From assembly GCA_023435725.1 (NCBI GenBank), contig JAEYRD010000151.1, forward strand, positions 3,189-67,188: 64,000 bases of DNA, given 5' to 3'. The stretch comes from Pseudomonadota bacterium (GTDB lineage Bacteria > Pseudomonadota > Alphaproteobacteria > Rhizobiales > Xanthobacteraceae). Each line of letters opens with the position of its first letter. Position 1 is the first letter of the stretch. The position numbers were made by a program, and so were the translations under genes. Shown one piece after another: positions 28,541-37,954 of this stretch. The notes under the pieces were generated by a model. It was not told where the DNA came from and made no database searches. It was given only the letters and a program-made list of their open reading frames with translations.

Positions 28541-28996
28541 TTACTCGGCAGGCTCAGCCGATGCTTCGTCGGATATGCCGGCGCGGCTCGCCATGATTCC
28601 GAGTGCGACGCCTCCGATCGCCAGGATCGGTAACAGCCGCTTGACTCCGATGGCACGCACGATCTGGAGACCCGTCGCGATCAGCACGGGGTCGGCGAGC
28701 ATGCTCTGCGCCGCCGACTTCGCCGCGCGCTCGGCCGCAATCCGGGCGCGCTTCTGTACCTCCCGCTTGTAGCCCCAATAGGTGCCGGCCGCGGTGAGTG
28801 TCAGCAGGAAGAAGATGCCGGCGCCGGCGAGGCAGGCCTGCACTGGACCGTAATTTTCGAGAACCGAGATGAAGGCGGCGGCACAGAGGAAGCAAGTCGT
28901 GACGAACAGTGCGAATGCGGCGCCCGCGGCGAGGGAGGTCAGCCGGACAGTCGTGCCGGTGGATGCACTGATGCTATCGATGATGCGCTGAAACAT
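28541..28996 (-). CDS. Small two-helix inner-membrane protein, YqjE/holin-like
   Basis: A 151-residue protein from the ATG at 28996 (MFQRIIDSISAS...). Two close hydrophobic helices (LAAGAAFALFVTTCFLCAAAFISVL and AGAGIFFLLTLTAAGTYWGY), a basic amphipathic stretch, and a third hydrophobic stretch (LPILAIGGVALGIM). The arrangement resembles YqjE/phage-holin-3_6 type proteins, which often accompany DUF883 proteins such as the next gene upstream. I cannot confirm family membership by eye. Confidence 0.7.
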   Translation of the reverse strand: MFQRIIDSISASTGTTVRLTSLAAGAAFALFVTTCFLCAAAFISVLENYGPVQACLAGAGIFFLLTLTAAGTYWGYKREVQKRARIAAERAAKSAAQSMLADPVLIATGLQIVRAIGVKRLLPILAIGGVALGIMASRAGISDEASAEPAE

Positions 28997-29088
28997 GGCC
29001 TTGCTCCTCAAATCCCCACAAGCCAGATCGTCACAAGCCAACATCGGCGGCGCCGCAGCGCCGCCGTCTCAATATGCGCTCCGCAATC

Positions 29089-29460
29089 TTACCGGCGCCA
29101 GGCGATGCCGATCAGGAAGCCGATGCCGAGCGCGAGCCCGACGGTGGCGAGCGGTCGCTGCGTGATGGCGTCTTCCAGCGTTTCTTCGATCGAGCCATAG
29201 GCGTCCTGCGCCGCACCCATCATCGCGCTGCCGCGCTCCGACATGTCGTCGATCGCGGAATCCACGTTCTCGCGGGCCTGGCGATAGCCGCGGCGGGCCT
29301 GCTTGCTGGTGGAATTGGCAAAGGTGTTGAGCGCGTCAGTGATCTGATCGGTGAGGGCGGCGATATCGCTTTTCACGGCTGCTACATCCTTCTCGAGGCG
29401 TTCGCTGGTGGCTTTGTCGGTCCAGTCTCTCATCCCGGCTTCGGCATTGCTCGTCGACAT
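29089..29460 (-). CDS. DUF883 (ElaB/YqjD-like) ribosome/membrane-associated protein
   Basis: A 123-residue protein starting at the ATG at 29460 (MSTSNAEAG...). A long amphipathic helical region (ERLEKDVAAVKSDIAALTDQITDAL, ARRGYRQARENVDSAIDDM) precedes a C-terminal membrane anchor with the family ending RPLATVGLALGIGFLIGIAWRR. ElaB/YqjD proteins are tail-anchored stress or stationary-phase factors reported to bind ribosomes in E. coli. Paired with the membrane protein downstream. Confidence 0.88.
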   Translation of the reverse strand: MSTSNAEAGMRDWTDKATSERLEKDVAAVKSDIAALTDQITDALNTFANSTSKQARRGYRQARENVDSAIDDMSERGSAMMGAAQDAYGSIEETLEDAITQRPLATVGLALGIGFLIGIAWRR

Positions 29461-29537
29461 CTGGGGCTCCGAATTGTTGGCGGCTGGATAGCCGGAAAAC
29501 GTTTCGTCTTCGGGTAAGTTCCGCTTGCGGAAACCGG

Positions 29538-30650
29538 TCAGGCCTGCGGCAGCTGCGGCGAATTCTCCGGCATCAGGTGCTCCTTGAGGATCAGCCCGAC
29601 GATCAGCAGCGGTGACGACAGGAACGCGCCCATCGGCCCCCACAACCAGGTCCAGAACGCCAGCGCGACGAAGACGGCGAGCGCATTCAGGGCCAGCCTG
29701 CGGCCGATGATGGTCGGCGTGACAAAGTGCCCTTCCATGAAGGTGATGCCGCCGAAGGCGAGCGCTGCCATCAGACCGCCGCCGAGGGTCGGGAAGGCGA
29801 CAAGCCCCAGCACGACCAGGACGACGAACATCGCGATGGGCCCGATGATCGGGATGAAGTTGAGCGCAGCCGCGAGCGCGCCGAGCCCGGCCGGATTCGG
29901 CATGCCGGTGAGCGCGCAGACGATCCCGGTTGCGACGCCCACGCCGATATTGATGACAGTCACCGTCAAGAGGTAGTTGCCGAGATGAACCTCGATCTCG
30001 TTGAGGATCCGCAGCGTGCGGAGCCGCGCGTCGCGGTCACTGAACGTCATGATCAACGCCCGCCGCAGGTCGCGCCAGCTTGCGATGAAGAGGATCAGGG
30101 TGGCGAAGAACAGCAGGAATTCGGCGAAGGTCGGCGACAGGAATTCCAGCGTGGGCTGCACCCATTCGAATTTCGGCAGCTGGAAGCCCGGCAGCCCCTC
30201 CGAACCGCCCACCATGGTTTGCAGCTCCCGCCACAGTGCCAGCGGGCGGTCGAACACGTGCAGCTTGTCCTTCAACTGCGCGCCCAGCTCGGGCAGGCGC
30301 GAGCTCCACTCCATTGCGGGCGCGGCGATCAGCGCGACCACGAAGGCCACGACCGTGGTAACCGCGACCACGATCAGGACCGCCCCGACCGCACGCGGCA
30401 CACGCCGTCGCTCCAGGAAGGATGCGGCCGGCGATAGCATGGTACCGGCGACAACGGCCATCACGACCGGGAGGAAGAACGCCTTGGCGACGTAGAGTAC
30501 CGCGACCACGGCAATCAGGAGCAGGCCGGCGAGCGCAAAGGCGACGAACTCGGTGCGGCGGATGACCGGCGGCAGCTCGGCATGGCTGTCGGGAAGCGGG
30601 GCGCCTTCGCTGTTGCCGGGGATCAGACGTTCGCTGGGAAGGACGCGCAC
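29538..30650 (-). CDS. AI-2E family transporter (YdiK/PerM-like permease)
   Basis: A 370-residue polytopic membrane protein. It starts at a GTG (30648-30650) preceded by GAGAGAGGTATT; the longer open frame back to 31394 is an antisense artefact over the next gene. Features: paired N-terminal helices (EFVAFALAGLLLIAVVAVLYVAKAFFLPVVMAVVAGTML), a central soluble segment, and the conserved LNFIPIIGPIAMFVVLVVLGLV and EGHFVTPTIIGRRLALNALAVFVAL. Substrate is unknown; the family name does not imply autoinducer transport here. Confidence 0.9.
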   Translation of the reverse strand: MRVLPSERLIPGNSEGAPLPDSHAELPPVIRRTEFVAFALAGLLLIAVVAVLYVAKAFFLPVVMAVVAGTMLSPAASFLERRRVPRAVGAVLIVVAVTTVVAFVVALIAAPAMEWSSRLPELGAQLKDKLHVFDRPLALWRELQTMVGGSEGLPGFQLPKFEWVQPTLEFLSPTFAEFLLFFATLILFIASWRDLRRALIMTFSDRDARLRTLRILNEIEVHLGNYLLTVTVINIGVGVATGIVCALTGMPNPAGLGALAAALNFIPIIGPIAMFVVLVVLGLVAFPTLGGGLMAALAFGGITFMEGHFVTPTIIGRRLALNALAVFVALAFWTWLWGPMGAFLSSPLLIVGLILKEHLMPENSPQLPQA

Positions 30651-30860
30651 AATACCTCTCTCGCACGGAGGCCTGAGGTCCGCGCGCCCATTTGATGACC
30701 GGAAAACGTGCGAGCCGCCGGCGGGTTCCATCGCGGTTTCGTGAAAAGACGCTCGCTTGACTGTGACGTCGATGCTGCACGCCGTGCCGGAACTTGAGTC
30801 GGTCCAGCTGCGTTTGTTGGGAGGCCGCATCACCCTGATGCACATCCCACGGGGCAGCAC

Positions 30861-31631
30861 ATGACAAAGTCCTCTGCAGTCCGTCGCCGCTTCTCGCTGC
30901 GCGCCGTCACCGCTTTTGCCTTCGCAACCGCTCTGCTTGGCGTACCTTTTGGCGCCGCGAGCGCACAGATGCTCTACGCGCCGATGCAGCCGCAGGCCTA
31001 TCCGCAGGACCCCGGTTACTCGCAGGGCTATGCAAGTGAAGCGCCGCAGGCGGCCGACGAGGATGCTCAGCTGCCCGACCGGTTGCGCAAGCAGATCGTC
31101 AGCTTCGACCGGAGCGAGCCGGCCGGCACCATCGTGATCGATACCGGCAACACCTACCTCTACTATGTGCTCGGCAATGGCCGCGCGATCCGGTACGGCG
31201 TCGGCGTCGGCCGCGAGGGCTTCACCTGGGCGGGCGTGCAGAACGTCAGCCGCAAGGCGGAATGGCCGGACTGGCATCCGCCGGCGCAGATGATTGCGCG
31301 CCAGCCCTATCTGCCGCGCTTCGTCGCCGGCGGCCCCGGCAACCCGCTCGGCGCGCGAGCGATGTATCTCGGCTCGAGCGAGTACCGCATTCACGGCACC
31401 AACGATCCCACCACGATCGGCAAGTTCGTCTCGTCAGGCTGCATCCGCATGACCAATGAGGACGTCACCGACCTGTTCAACCGCGTCAATATCGGCGCCA
31501 AGGTGGTGGTGCTGCCGAAGAATGCCCCGTTGCTGGCGAAAGGCGGCGACCCCGTGCGCAAGCGCCCGGCCGTGACGCCTCTCCCTTCGGGTCGGCAGGC
31601 GCTCAGCGTCCCGACGTCGACGGTGAACTAA
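30861..31631 (+). CDS. L,D-transpeptidase (YkuD) exported to the periplasm
   Basis: A 256-residue exported enzyme that crosslinks peptidoglycan or attaches proteins to it. Signal peptide ends near ASAQ (residue 36). The catalytic block is intact: H178 in YRIHGTNDPTTIG and Cys194 in SSGCIRM. A Gln/Pro-rich linker (residues 37-65) precedes the domain. Eighteen bases separate it from the next gene, probably one transcript. Rhizobia encode many YkuD paralogues. Confidence 0.93.
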   Translation: MTKSSAVRRRFSLRAVTAFAFATALLGVPFGAASAQMLYAPMQPQAYPQDPGYSQGYASEAPQAADEDAQLPDRLRKQIVSFDRSEPAGTIVIDTGNTYLYYVLGNGRAIRYGVGVGREGFTWAGVQNVSRKAEWPDWHPPAQMIARQPYLPRFVAGGPGNPLGARAMYLGSSEYRIHGTNDPTTIGKFVSSGCIRMTNEDVTDLFNRVNIGAKVVVLPKNAPLLAKGGDPVRKRPAVTPLPSGRQALSVPTSTVN

Positions 31632-31648
31632 GAGTTGAGTGAGGTCGT

Positions 31649-32302
31649 ATGAAGAAACGTTCGATCAGCAAACTGGCCGGTAGCGCGGCGGCGATGCTTG
31701 CCGTTGCTTCTCTCGGCCTCGCGCTGATGCCGTCGGCGCATGCGGAGGATTTTCTCTCGGCGCTGTTCGGTGGCTTCCGGATGCGGCCGCCGCCGGAGAT
31801 CCGGATGCCGTTCCCGAACGACGACATGCCGCGCTATGAGGCTCCACGCCAGCGGGCCTCCTATGGCGGCGGCACCGCCTATTGTGTGCGCGGTTGCGAC
31901 GGTCGCTACTTCCCGGCGCAAGGAGCTGATGCCGAAAGCAAGGCGCAGTCCTGCAAGAGCTTCTGTCCGGCTGCGGAAACCTCGCTGGTCTATGGCAGCA
32001 ATATCGACGACGCAACGACGGACAAGGGGAAATCCTATTCCGACCTGCCCAACGCCTTCCGCTATCGCAACGAGATCGTTGCGGGTTGCACGTGCAACGG
32101 CAAGGATCCGGTCGGGCTTGCGCAGGTCAAGGTCGAGGACGACCCCACCTTGCGCAAGGGCGACATCGTCGCGGGCGCGGATGGCTTGGTGGTCGCCAAC
32201 CGCAACGCCAATGACCGCCGCGGCGTCGCGATGAACTTCTCCCCACTCCCGGAATCGATCCGTGCCAGATTCCGTCATGTGCCGGTGGTGGCCAAGGAGT
32301 AG
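31649..32302 (+). CDS. DUF2865 exported protein
   Basis: A 217-residue secreted protein with a signal peptide (LGLALMPSAHAED, cut near residue 32). The DUF2865-like block is AYCVRGCDGRYFP, ESKAQSCKSFCPAAETSLVYGS, SDLPNAFRYR and GCTCNGKDPVGLAQVKVEDDPTLRKGDIVA. Six cysteines suggest disulfides. Found almost only in Rhizobiales as far as I know; function unknown. Its adjacency to an L,D-transpeptidase hints at a cell-wall role. Confidence 0.85.
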   Translation: MKKRSISKLAGSAAAMLAVASLGLALMPSAHAEDFLSALFGGFRMRPPPEIRMPFPNDDMPRYEAPRQRASYGGGTAYCVRGCDGRYFPAQGADAESKAQSCKSFCPAAETSLVYGSNIDDATTDKGKSYSDLPNAFRYRNEIVAGCTCNGKDPVGLAQVKVEDDPTLRKGDIVAGADGLVVANRNANDRRGVAMNFSPLPESIRARFRHVPVVAKE

Positions 32303-32339
32303 GGCATGGGCGTCGGCTGAGTTGCCGCGCTGGCAGCCC

Positions 32340-32446
32340 AACGAAGATCGTCGTCCCGGACAAGCGGAGCATGGCGGAGCGCTGATCCGGGACCTATCGG
32401 GCCCTGTTTCGCCGGGATGGCGCCGAGGGTGAAGCGCCGGCGTGCC
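32340..32446. repeat. Fragment of an intergenic repeat between convergent genes
   Basis: Text such as CGTCGTCCCGGACAAGCGG and CTGATCCGGGACC forms an imperfect hairpin characteristic of repeats seen in this genome. No gene is visible here. Confidence 0.5.
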
Positions 32447-34540
32447 TTACGCCGCGCGGATCTTGCCGAGGAAGTCGGTGACCTCGTGGCCGAGTTGGCG
32501 GCTCTGGCTCTCCAGCATCTCAGAGGCGTGCTTCACATTGTCCGCGGCCGCGGCTGCGGCGTCCGCGTCGGCTTTGACGCCGGTGATGTTGTCCGAGACG
32601 TTCTTGGTGCCCTGCGCCGCGAACTGCGTGCTGCGTGTGATCTCCTGGGTCGCCGCACCCTGCTCGTGCACGGCGGCGGCAATCGCGGTGGCCACTTCGT
32701 TCACTTCGCCGATGATGCCGCCGATGGTCTGGATCGCGTCGATGGCCTCGCCTGCAACCTTCTGGATGTCGGCGATCTGCTCGGAGATTTCCTCGGTCGC
32801 CTTCGCCGTCTGGCTCGCGAGGGACTTCACCTCTGAAGCGACCACGGCAAAGCCGCGGCCGGCCTCGCCGGCACGCGCGGCCTCGATCGTGGCATTGAGC
32901 GCAAGCAGGTTGGTCTGGGCCGCAATGGTGTTGATGAGACCGACGACCTCGCCGATGCGTCCGGCGGACTTCGCCAGCCCCTGCACGGTGCCGTCGGTTT
33001 CGCGCGCCTGCGTGACGGCGCGGCCGGCAATGCCCGCGGCATGGGCGGCCTGCTGGCTGATGTCGTTGATCGAGGCGCTGAGCTCCTCGGCGGCGGCGGC
33101 CACGCTGTCGACGCTCATGGAGGCGTCATTGGAGGCCTTGCCGGCGACCTGCACGCGGTCGTTGGTCTGGCGCGACACTGCGGACAGATCGCCCGAGGTC
33201 TTGCGCATCTCACCGGAGGCCTCGCTCAGCTCGCCCAGCGTCTTGCGCACCACGCCCTCGAACTCGCCGACATAGGCCTCGACGGCGCGCTGGCGCGCGG
33301 CCGCGCCGACGTTGCGTTCGCGCTCCTGTTCCTCGATCTTGAGCTTCTCGGTGGCCTGCTGCTTGAAGGTTTCCAGTGCGCCGGCAAGCGCGCCGATCTC
33401 GTCCTGGCGATCGAGATAACCGCTGTCGACGGCAAGGTCGCCGCCGGCGACCTTGAGCATGGCGTCGCGGATGGTGTTGAGCGGATTGATGACGCGGCGG
33501 CTGACCAGCATGATCGCGCCGACGGCAAGTCCGATGGCGAGCGCCAGCAGCACCAGCTGCACGATCAGCGCGCGCTGCGCGGCGTCGCGCTGTTCCAGCG
33601 TGTGGGCTCTTGCGGCGTCGAGGGCGGCTTCGGCCACCGCGACCGCGCTCGCCATGCGGCCGACCGTGAGCGGGCTCCACTGATTGGCGGTTATCTCGCC
33701 CTTCTCGCCTTTGATCAGCGCGTCCGCGAGGCGGTCACGCAAGCCGAGATATTGCGGCTCGAAATAGGCGGTCTTGGCTGCGGCCACGGCGGATGCGAGC
33801 GCCGGCGGCAATTGCATCCCGGATGTCGATAGCTCCAGCGCCTTCCACATCGCGCTCGTGCCGCCGACATATTGGGTATAGTTGTAGCGGCTCTCCGGCG
33901 TGATCTTGCCGGCGGCAAGGCCGGTCGAGATGATCAGCGAGGCTTCGCCCGCGGTGTTGCGCAGCAGCCAGGCGTTCTGCTTGATCAACAGCAGCTGGTC
34001 GATCGCTGCGTCCTGGTGATTGACCGTGGTCGCCAGCGTGTTCGACAGCTTGTCGAGCACGTCGAGCAGGCCCTGCGTCGTCTCCATGTATTCCTTCGTC
34101 AGCCCCGCACGGCGCTGGTCCTTGGGCTTGGCGACGTCCTCCCAGAACTGCTTCTGCTCCTCGATGAGCAATTTGTTGAGGCGTGCGAGCTCCGGCACCA
34201 GCGTGCCCGATTGCGGGAAGTCCATGCCGGGAAGCAATTCGAGTGCGCGTGCCATCGCCGGCATCTGCGCATCGCGCAGGTTCCGCAGGTATTTCTCGAT
34301 CTCGCTGTCCATCGGCTCGGTCGCGTTCAGGAGCCGCGACGTGGTCGAGCGGTCGGTGCGCAGATTGTGCATCGCCTTGAACAGATCGGCGGAGGCGTCC
34401 GCGATCTGCGAGATGCGGTTGGCGGTCCTAAGGCGATCCCAGGATGCGTAGGCGGTGAGCGAGAGCGCAATCACCACACAGACCGACGTGATCGCGATCA
34501 CCGCCTTCAGCAGCGCAGATACGGTCAGACGATTGAGCAT
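32447..34540 (-). CDS. Methyl-accepting chemotaxis protein
   Basis: A 697-residue chemoreceptor starting at the ATG at 34540 (MLNRLTVSALLKAVIAI), after GGGGGAC. Domain order: N-terminal helix, large periplasmic helical sensor (about residues 35-330), second helix (LIVQLVLLALAIGLAVGAIML), HAMP (NPLNTIRDAMLKVAGGDLAV), and the signalling domain with the tip AAQTNLLALNATIEAARAGEAGRGFAVVASEVKSLA. No CheR/CheB-binding pentapeptide is evident at the end (KIRAA). The ligand is unknown. Confidence 0.94.
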   Translation of the reverse strand: MLNRLTVSALLKAVIAITSVCVVIALSLTAYASWDRLRTANRISQIADASADLFKAMHNLRTDRSTTSRLLNATEPMDSEIEKYLRNLRDAQMPAMARALELLPGMDFPQSGTLVPELARLNKLLIEEQKQFWEDVAKPKDQRRAGLTKEYMETTQGLLDVLDKLSNTLATTVNHQDAAIDQLLLIKQNAWLLRNTAGEASLIISTGLAAGKITPESRYNYTQYVGGTSAMWKALELSTSGMQLPPALASAVAAAKTAYFEPQYLGLRDRLADALIKGEKGEITANQWSPLTVGRMASAVAVAEAALDAARAHTLEQRDAAQRALIVQLVLLALAIGLAVGAIMLVSRRVINPLNTIRDAMLKVAGGDLAVDSGYLDRQDEIGALAGALETFKQQATEKLKIEEQERERNVGAAARQRAVEAYVGEFEGVVRKTLGELSEASGEMRKTSGDLSAVSRQTNDRVQVAGKASNDASMSVDSVAAAAEELSASINDISQQAAHAAGIAGRAVTQARETDGTVQGLAKSAGRIGEVVGLINTIAAQTNLLALNATIEAARAGEAGRGFAVVASEVKSLASQTAKATEEISEQIADIQKVAGEAIDAIQTIGGIIGEVNEVATAIAAAVHEQGAATQEITRSTQFAAQGTKNVSDNITGVKADADAAAAAADNVKHASEMLESQSRQLGHEVTDFLGKIRAA

Positions 34541-34815
34541 CGAAGTCCCCCAGAAAAATTCCCATTGCAAATGTCGTGAAGACGCCCCGGCAACCGCGAA
34601 AGGGAAGGGGCACGCAGATCGGCAATTCCATGCCGTTTGCGGTTCATGACCCAAACGGTTTCTGCATCTGAAGGGAAAAGGGTAAAGTTTTAGGCAGCCA
34701 GCCGGCCTGTAGAAATACGGAATTACCAGAAGTTGTAAGAGGTTGCGTGCGCGGAACCAGCACGGGAGATGAGCGTTAGGACACCGTTGGCAATTTGCCT
34801 GAAGGGGGCTTTGCG

Positions 34816-34971
34816 ATGCTGGTCGGCGTACTCGTCACCTTTCTCGTCATCATTCTCGTGCTCTATCTCATCAACATGCTGCCGATCGACGGCCGCGCCA
34901 AGCAGGTCGCGCGTGTCATCGTCATCATCATCGGCGTGGTCTCGCTGCTGAAATATCTGACGGTGTTTTAG
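34816..34971 (+). CDS. Thivi_2564-like small membrane protein
   Basis: A 51-residue protein with two hydrophobic helices separated by LPIDGRAKQVARV: MLVGVLVTFLVIILVLYLIN and VIVIIIGVVSLLKYLTVF. I recognise the pattern of the Thivi_2564 family of small bacterial membrane proteins; function unknown. GAAGGGGGCT provides a ribosome site. A strong stem at 34999-35018 lies just after the stop. Confidence 0.8.
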   Translation: MLVGVLVTFLVIILVLYLINMLPIDGRAKQVARVIVIIIGVVSLLKYLTVF

Positions 34972-34992
34972 CGGGGCTACAGGTGGTCCCGT

Positions 34993-35018
34993 AAAAAAGC
35001 CCCGGCGTGAGCCGGGGC
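34993..35018 (-). terminator. Terminator of csbD gene (also usable from the plus strand)
   Basis: GCCCCGGC-GTGA-GCCGGGGC stem (34999-35018), followed on the minus strand by six U. It sits between two convergent small genes and could end both. Confidence 0.85.
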
Positions 35019-35036
35019 TTCGTTGTTGCTGCTGCC

Positions 35037-35237
35037 TTAATGCAGCGACTTGAGCCAGTCATCGACGTCCTGACGAACCTGGTCCTTGGCTTTGCCGTAG
35101 CGCTCCTGGAGCCGGCCCTCGAGTTGTTCGCGGCGACCCTCGATCAATTTGAGGTCATCGTCAGTGAGTTTGCCCCACTTCTCCTTGGCCGAACCCTTGA
35201 ACTGCTTCCAGTTTCCTTCGATGCGGTTCCAGTCCAT
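35037..35237 (-). CDS. CsbD-family stress-response protein
   Basis: A 66-residue protein, MDWNRIEGNWKQFKGSAKEKWGKLTDDDL, then RREQLEGRLQERYGKAKDQVRQDVDDW. The ATG at 35237 has AGGAG seven bases upstream; an earlier ATG at 35267 is in frame but less likely. CsbD proteins are small, hydrophilic, induced by stress in many bacteria; the mechanism is unknown. Confidence 0.9.
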   Translation of the reverse strand: MDWNRIEGNWKQFKGSAKEKWGKLTDDDLKLIEGRREQLEGRLQERYGKAKDQVRQDVDDWLKSLH

Positions 35238-35317
35238 GACCATCTCCTGTTGCTGATGGCTCGACAACGCGACCGGCGCGCCGCCGTTCCCCAGCGCGCC
35301 GCGACGTTTCGCCCAAC

Positions 35318-35343
35318 AAAAAAGCCCCGGCTGATGCCGGGGC
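35318..35343 (-). terminator. Terminator of glcB
   Basis: Stem GCCCCGGC / GCCGGGGC (35324-35331, 35336-35343), loop TGAT, followed on the minus strand by six U (35323-35318). Its stem is identical to that of the csbD terminator 325 bases away. Confidence 0.88.
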
Positions 35344-35382
35344 CTTTGACACTCCAGTGACCAGGCTTAACCCGCCGCCTTG

Positions 35383-37548
35383 TCAGCTAAGAGCCTTGGC
35401 CTCGCGACGGCGCGCGGTGAGGATGTGTTCAGTGTAACCGTTCGGCTGCTCGCGGCCCTTGAAGATGAGGTCGCAGGCGGCTTTGAAGGCGACGCCGTCG
35501 AAGGCAGGTGCCATCGGCTTGTAGATCGCGTCGCCCGCGTTCTGCTTGTCGACGACGACGGCCATGCGCTTGAGCGATTCCATCACCTGCGCTTCGGTGA
35601 TGACGCCCTGGTGCAGCCAGTTGGCGAGATGCTGGCTGGAGATGCGCAAGGTGGCGCGATCTTCCATCAGGCCGACATCGTGGATATCGGGCACCTTGGA
35701 GCAGCCGACGCCCTGGTCGATCCAGCGCACGACATAGCCAAGGATGCCCTGGCAGTTGTTGTCGATCTCCTGCTTGACGTCATCGGGCGCCCAGTTCGAC
35801 TTCGACACCGGAATGGTGAGGATGTCGGAGAGCTTCGCGCGCGGACCGCCCTTGGTGAGCTCCTGCTGGCGCGCGATGACGTTGACCTGGTGGTAGTGCA
35901 GGGCGTGCAGGGTCGCAGCCGTCGGCGACGGGACCCAGGCGGTGGTGGCGCCGGCCTGCGGATGGCCGAGCTTCTGTTGAAGCATGTCCGCCATCTTGTC
36001 GGGCGCGGCCCACATGCCCTTGCCGATCTGGGCGTGGCCGGGGAGACCATCGATCAGGCCCATGTCGACATTCCAGTCCTCATAGGCCTTGATCCAGGCC
36101 TGCGCCTTCATCTCGTTCTTGCGGATCATGGGGCCCGCTTCCATCGAAGTATGGATCTCGTCGCCGGTGCGGTCGAGGAAGCCGGTGTTGATGAACATGA
36201 TGCGCTTGGAGGCGCGCTGGATGCAGGCCTTGAGGTTGACGGTGGTGCGCCGCTCCTCGTCCATGATGCCGACCTTGAGCGTGTTCTCAGGCAGCGACAG
36301 CATCTTCTCCACGCGGTCGAAGATCTCGCAGGTCAGCGACACCTCGTCGGGGCCGTGCATCTTCGGCTTGACGATGTAAGCCGAGCCGGTGCGGCTGTTC
36401 CTGACCTTGGAATTGCCCTTGAGGTCGTGGATGGCCAGAAGCCCGGAGACGGCGGCGTCGAGCAGGCCTTCCGGAATTTCCTCGCCCTTCTCGTCGAGCA
36501 CCGCGTCGGTGAACATGTGGTGACCGCAGTTGCGCATCAGCAGCAGGCTGCGGCCGTGCAGCTTGATCGCGCCCTTGCCGTCGGGCGTCTTGTAGCTGCG
36601 ATCGGCGTTGAGCGAGCGCGTCAGCGTCTTGCCGCCCTTCTCGAAGTCGGCCGACAGCGTGCCATTCATGAGGCCGAGGGTGTTGCGATAGACCAGCACC
36701 TTGTCCTCGGCGTCGACCGCGGCCACCGAGTCCTCCATGTCGAGGATGGTGGAGACCGCAGCCTCCATGATCATGTCGGCGACGCCGGCTGGATCGTCCT
36801 TGCCGATCGCGCTGCTGCGATCGATCTTCACCTCGACATGCAGGCCGTTGTTGACGAGCAGCACCGCGCTCGGCGCAGCCGCATCGCCCTGGAAGCCTGT
36901 GAACTGCGCGGCGTTCTTCAACGCAGTGGCATTGCCGCTCTTCAGCTTCACCGCAAGCTGGCCCGCGACGACGCTATAGGCGATGACGTCGGTGTGGCTG
37001 CCGGTCGCCAGCGGCACGGCGGCATCGAGGAAGGCTTTTGCTTTCGCGATCACCTTGTCGCCGCGCGCCTTGTTGTAACCGTTGCCGCTCTCGGAAGGAT
37101 CGTGCGGGATCGCGTCGGTGCCGTAGAAGGCGTCATAGAGCGAGCCCCAGCGCGCGTTCGCCGCGTTCAGCGCGTAGCGCGCATTGGTGAGAGGCACGAC
37201 GAGCTGCGGACCGCAGATCCGGCCGATCTCCTCGTCGACATTGGCGGTCTCGACCTTCTGCGTCGCCGGTTCTGGGACGAGATAGCCGATCTCCTTCAGG
37301 AAGGCGGTGTAGGCGTCGAGGTCGAACGCCTTGCCCTTGTTGGCGCGGTGCCAGTCGTCGATCTTGACCTGCAGCGTGTCGCGCACCGCCAGCAGCGCGC
37401 GGTTCTTCGGCCCCAGATCCTTGATGATGGCGGCAACCCCGGCCCAGAACGCGTCCGGCGCGATCCCCGTTTCCGGGGCCGCTTCCTTGGCGATGAAGTC
37501 AAACAGGACGGGAGCGATCTTCAATCCGTGGGCGTCGACGCGTTTCAT
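35383..37548 (-). CDS. glcB: Malate synthase G
   Basis: A 721-residue cytosolic enzyme condensing glyoxylate and acetyl-CoA to malate. Typical class-G sequence: MKRVDAHGLKIAPVLFDFI, MEDSVAAVDAEDKVLVYRNTLGLMNGTL, NCGHHMFTDAV, VGIMDEERRTTVNLKACI, MEAGPMIRKNEMK. Length matches the family. The ATG at 37548 (MKRV) is chosen; an upstream ATG at 37617 adds 23 unlikely residues. Needed for growth on acetate or glycolate; no isocitrate lyase gene is near it. Confidence 0.96.
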   Translation of the reverse strand: MKRVDAHGLKIAPVLFDFIAKEAAPETGIAPDAFWAGVAAIIKDLGPKNRALLAVRDTLQVKIDDWHRANKGKAFDLDAYTAFLKEIGYLVPEPATQKVETANVDEEIGRICGPQLVVPLTNARYALNAANARWGSLYDAFYGTDAIPHDPSESGNGYNKARGDKVIAKAKAFLDAAVPLATGSHTDVIAYSVVAGQLAVKLKSGNATALKNAAQFTGFQGDAAAPSAVLLVNNGLHVEVKIDRSSAIGKDDPAGVADMIMEAAVSTILDMEDSVAAVDAEDKVLVYRNTLGLMNGTLSADFEKGGKTLTRSLNADRSYKTPDGKGAIKLHGRSLLLMRNCGHHMFTDAVLDEKGEEIPEGLLDAAVSGLLAIHDLKGNSKVRNSRTGSAYIVKPKMHGPDEVSLTCEIFDRVEKMLSLPENTLKVGIMDEERRTTVNLKACIQRASKRIMFINTGFLDRTGDEIHTSMEAGPMIRKNEMKAQAWIKAYEDWNVDMGLIDGLPGHAQIGKGMWAAPDKMADMLQQKLGHPQAGATTAWVPSPTAATLHALHYHQVNVIARQQELTKGGPRAKLSDILTIPVSKSNWAPDDVKQEIDNNCQGILGYVVRWIDQGVGCSKVPDIHDVGLMEDRATLRISSQHLANWLHQGVITEAQVMESLKRMAVVVDKQNAGDAIYKPMAPAFDGVAFKAACDLIFKGREQPNGYTEHILTARRREAKALS

Positions 37549-37954
37549 GATGGGCTTTCTTGTTGGAAATGGCTGTTTTTGGCTGCTTTTGACCCGACAG
37601 CAGCAAAATGCGCCCACAGGGGGCAGCTTTCGGGACCTATTAGCCCCAAAACCGGGGCGGTGAGAAGACCCCTAAAGGTTTGTCAAAATGTCAAGACGAG
37701 GTGTGGGCCTGGCTCGTTTTACAAACGGCAGAGCCCGGCTCCGCGCCACGCGCGCAACTCTGCTCCCTCCCCCCTTGCGGGGGAGGGTGGGGGAGAGGGG
37801 TAGCCCAGGAAAAGGTGTGTCGAAATTGACGACGAAAAACAGCTCGCGCTGATGGAGAGAGTCCCCGTGTGAACCCCTCTCCCTAGCCCTCCCCGCTAGG
37901 GGGGAGGGAACGCACTTCGTGCGTGGTGGCGGCGAGCGAACCAGCGAGCGCGAT
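37549..37954. repeat. Intergenic region with nested GC-rich inverted repeats
   Basis: About 400 bases between two minus-strand genes. GGGAGAGGGG (37791-37800) pairs exactly with CCCCTCTCCC (37874-37883); each arm is next to its own local hairpin of C-runs and G-runs (37766-37786; 37886-37908). I recognise this as a Bradyrhizobium intergenic repeat, not a gene. It also must hold the glcB promoter near 37560-37700, where I see no clear consensus. Confidence 0.65.

Noticed and set aside
30651..31394. Upstream extension of the AI-2E permease frame
   Set aside because: Covers the L,D-transpeptidase antisense; a good GTG start with ribosome site exists at 30650.
35380..37803. 807-codon plus-strand open frame
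   Set aside because: Lies wholly antisense to malate synthase G; Asp/Arg/Val-rich composition is a mirror of the GC-rich coding strand.
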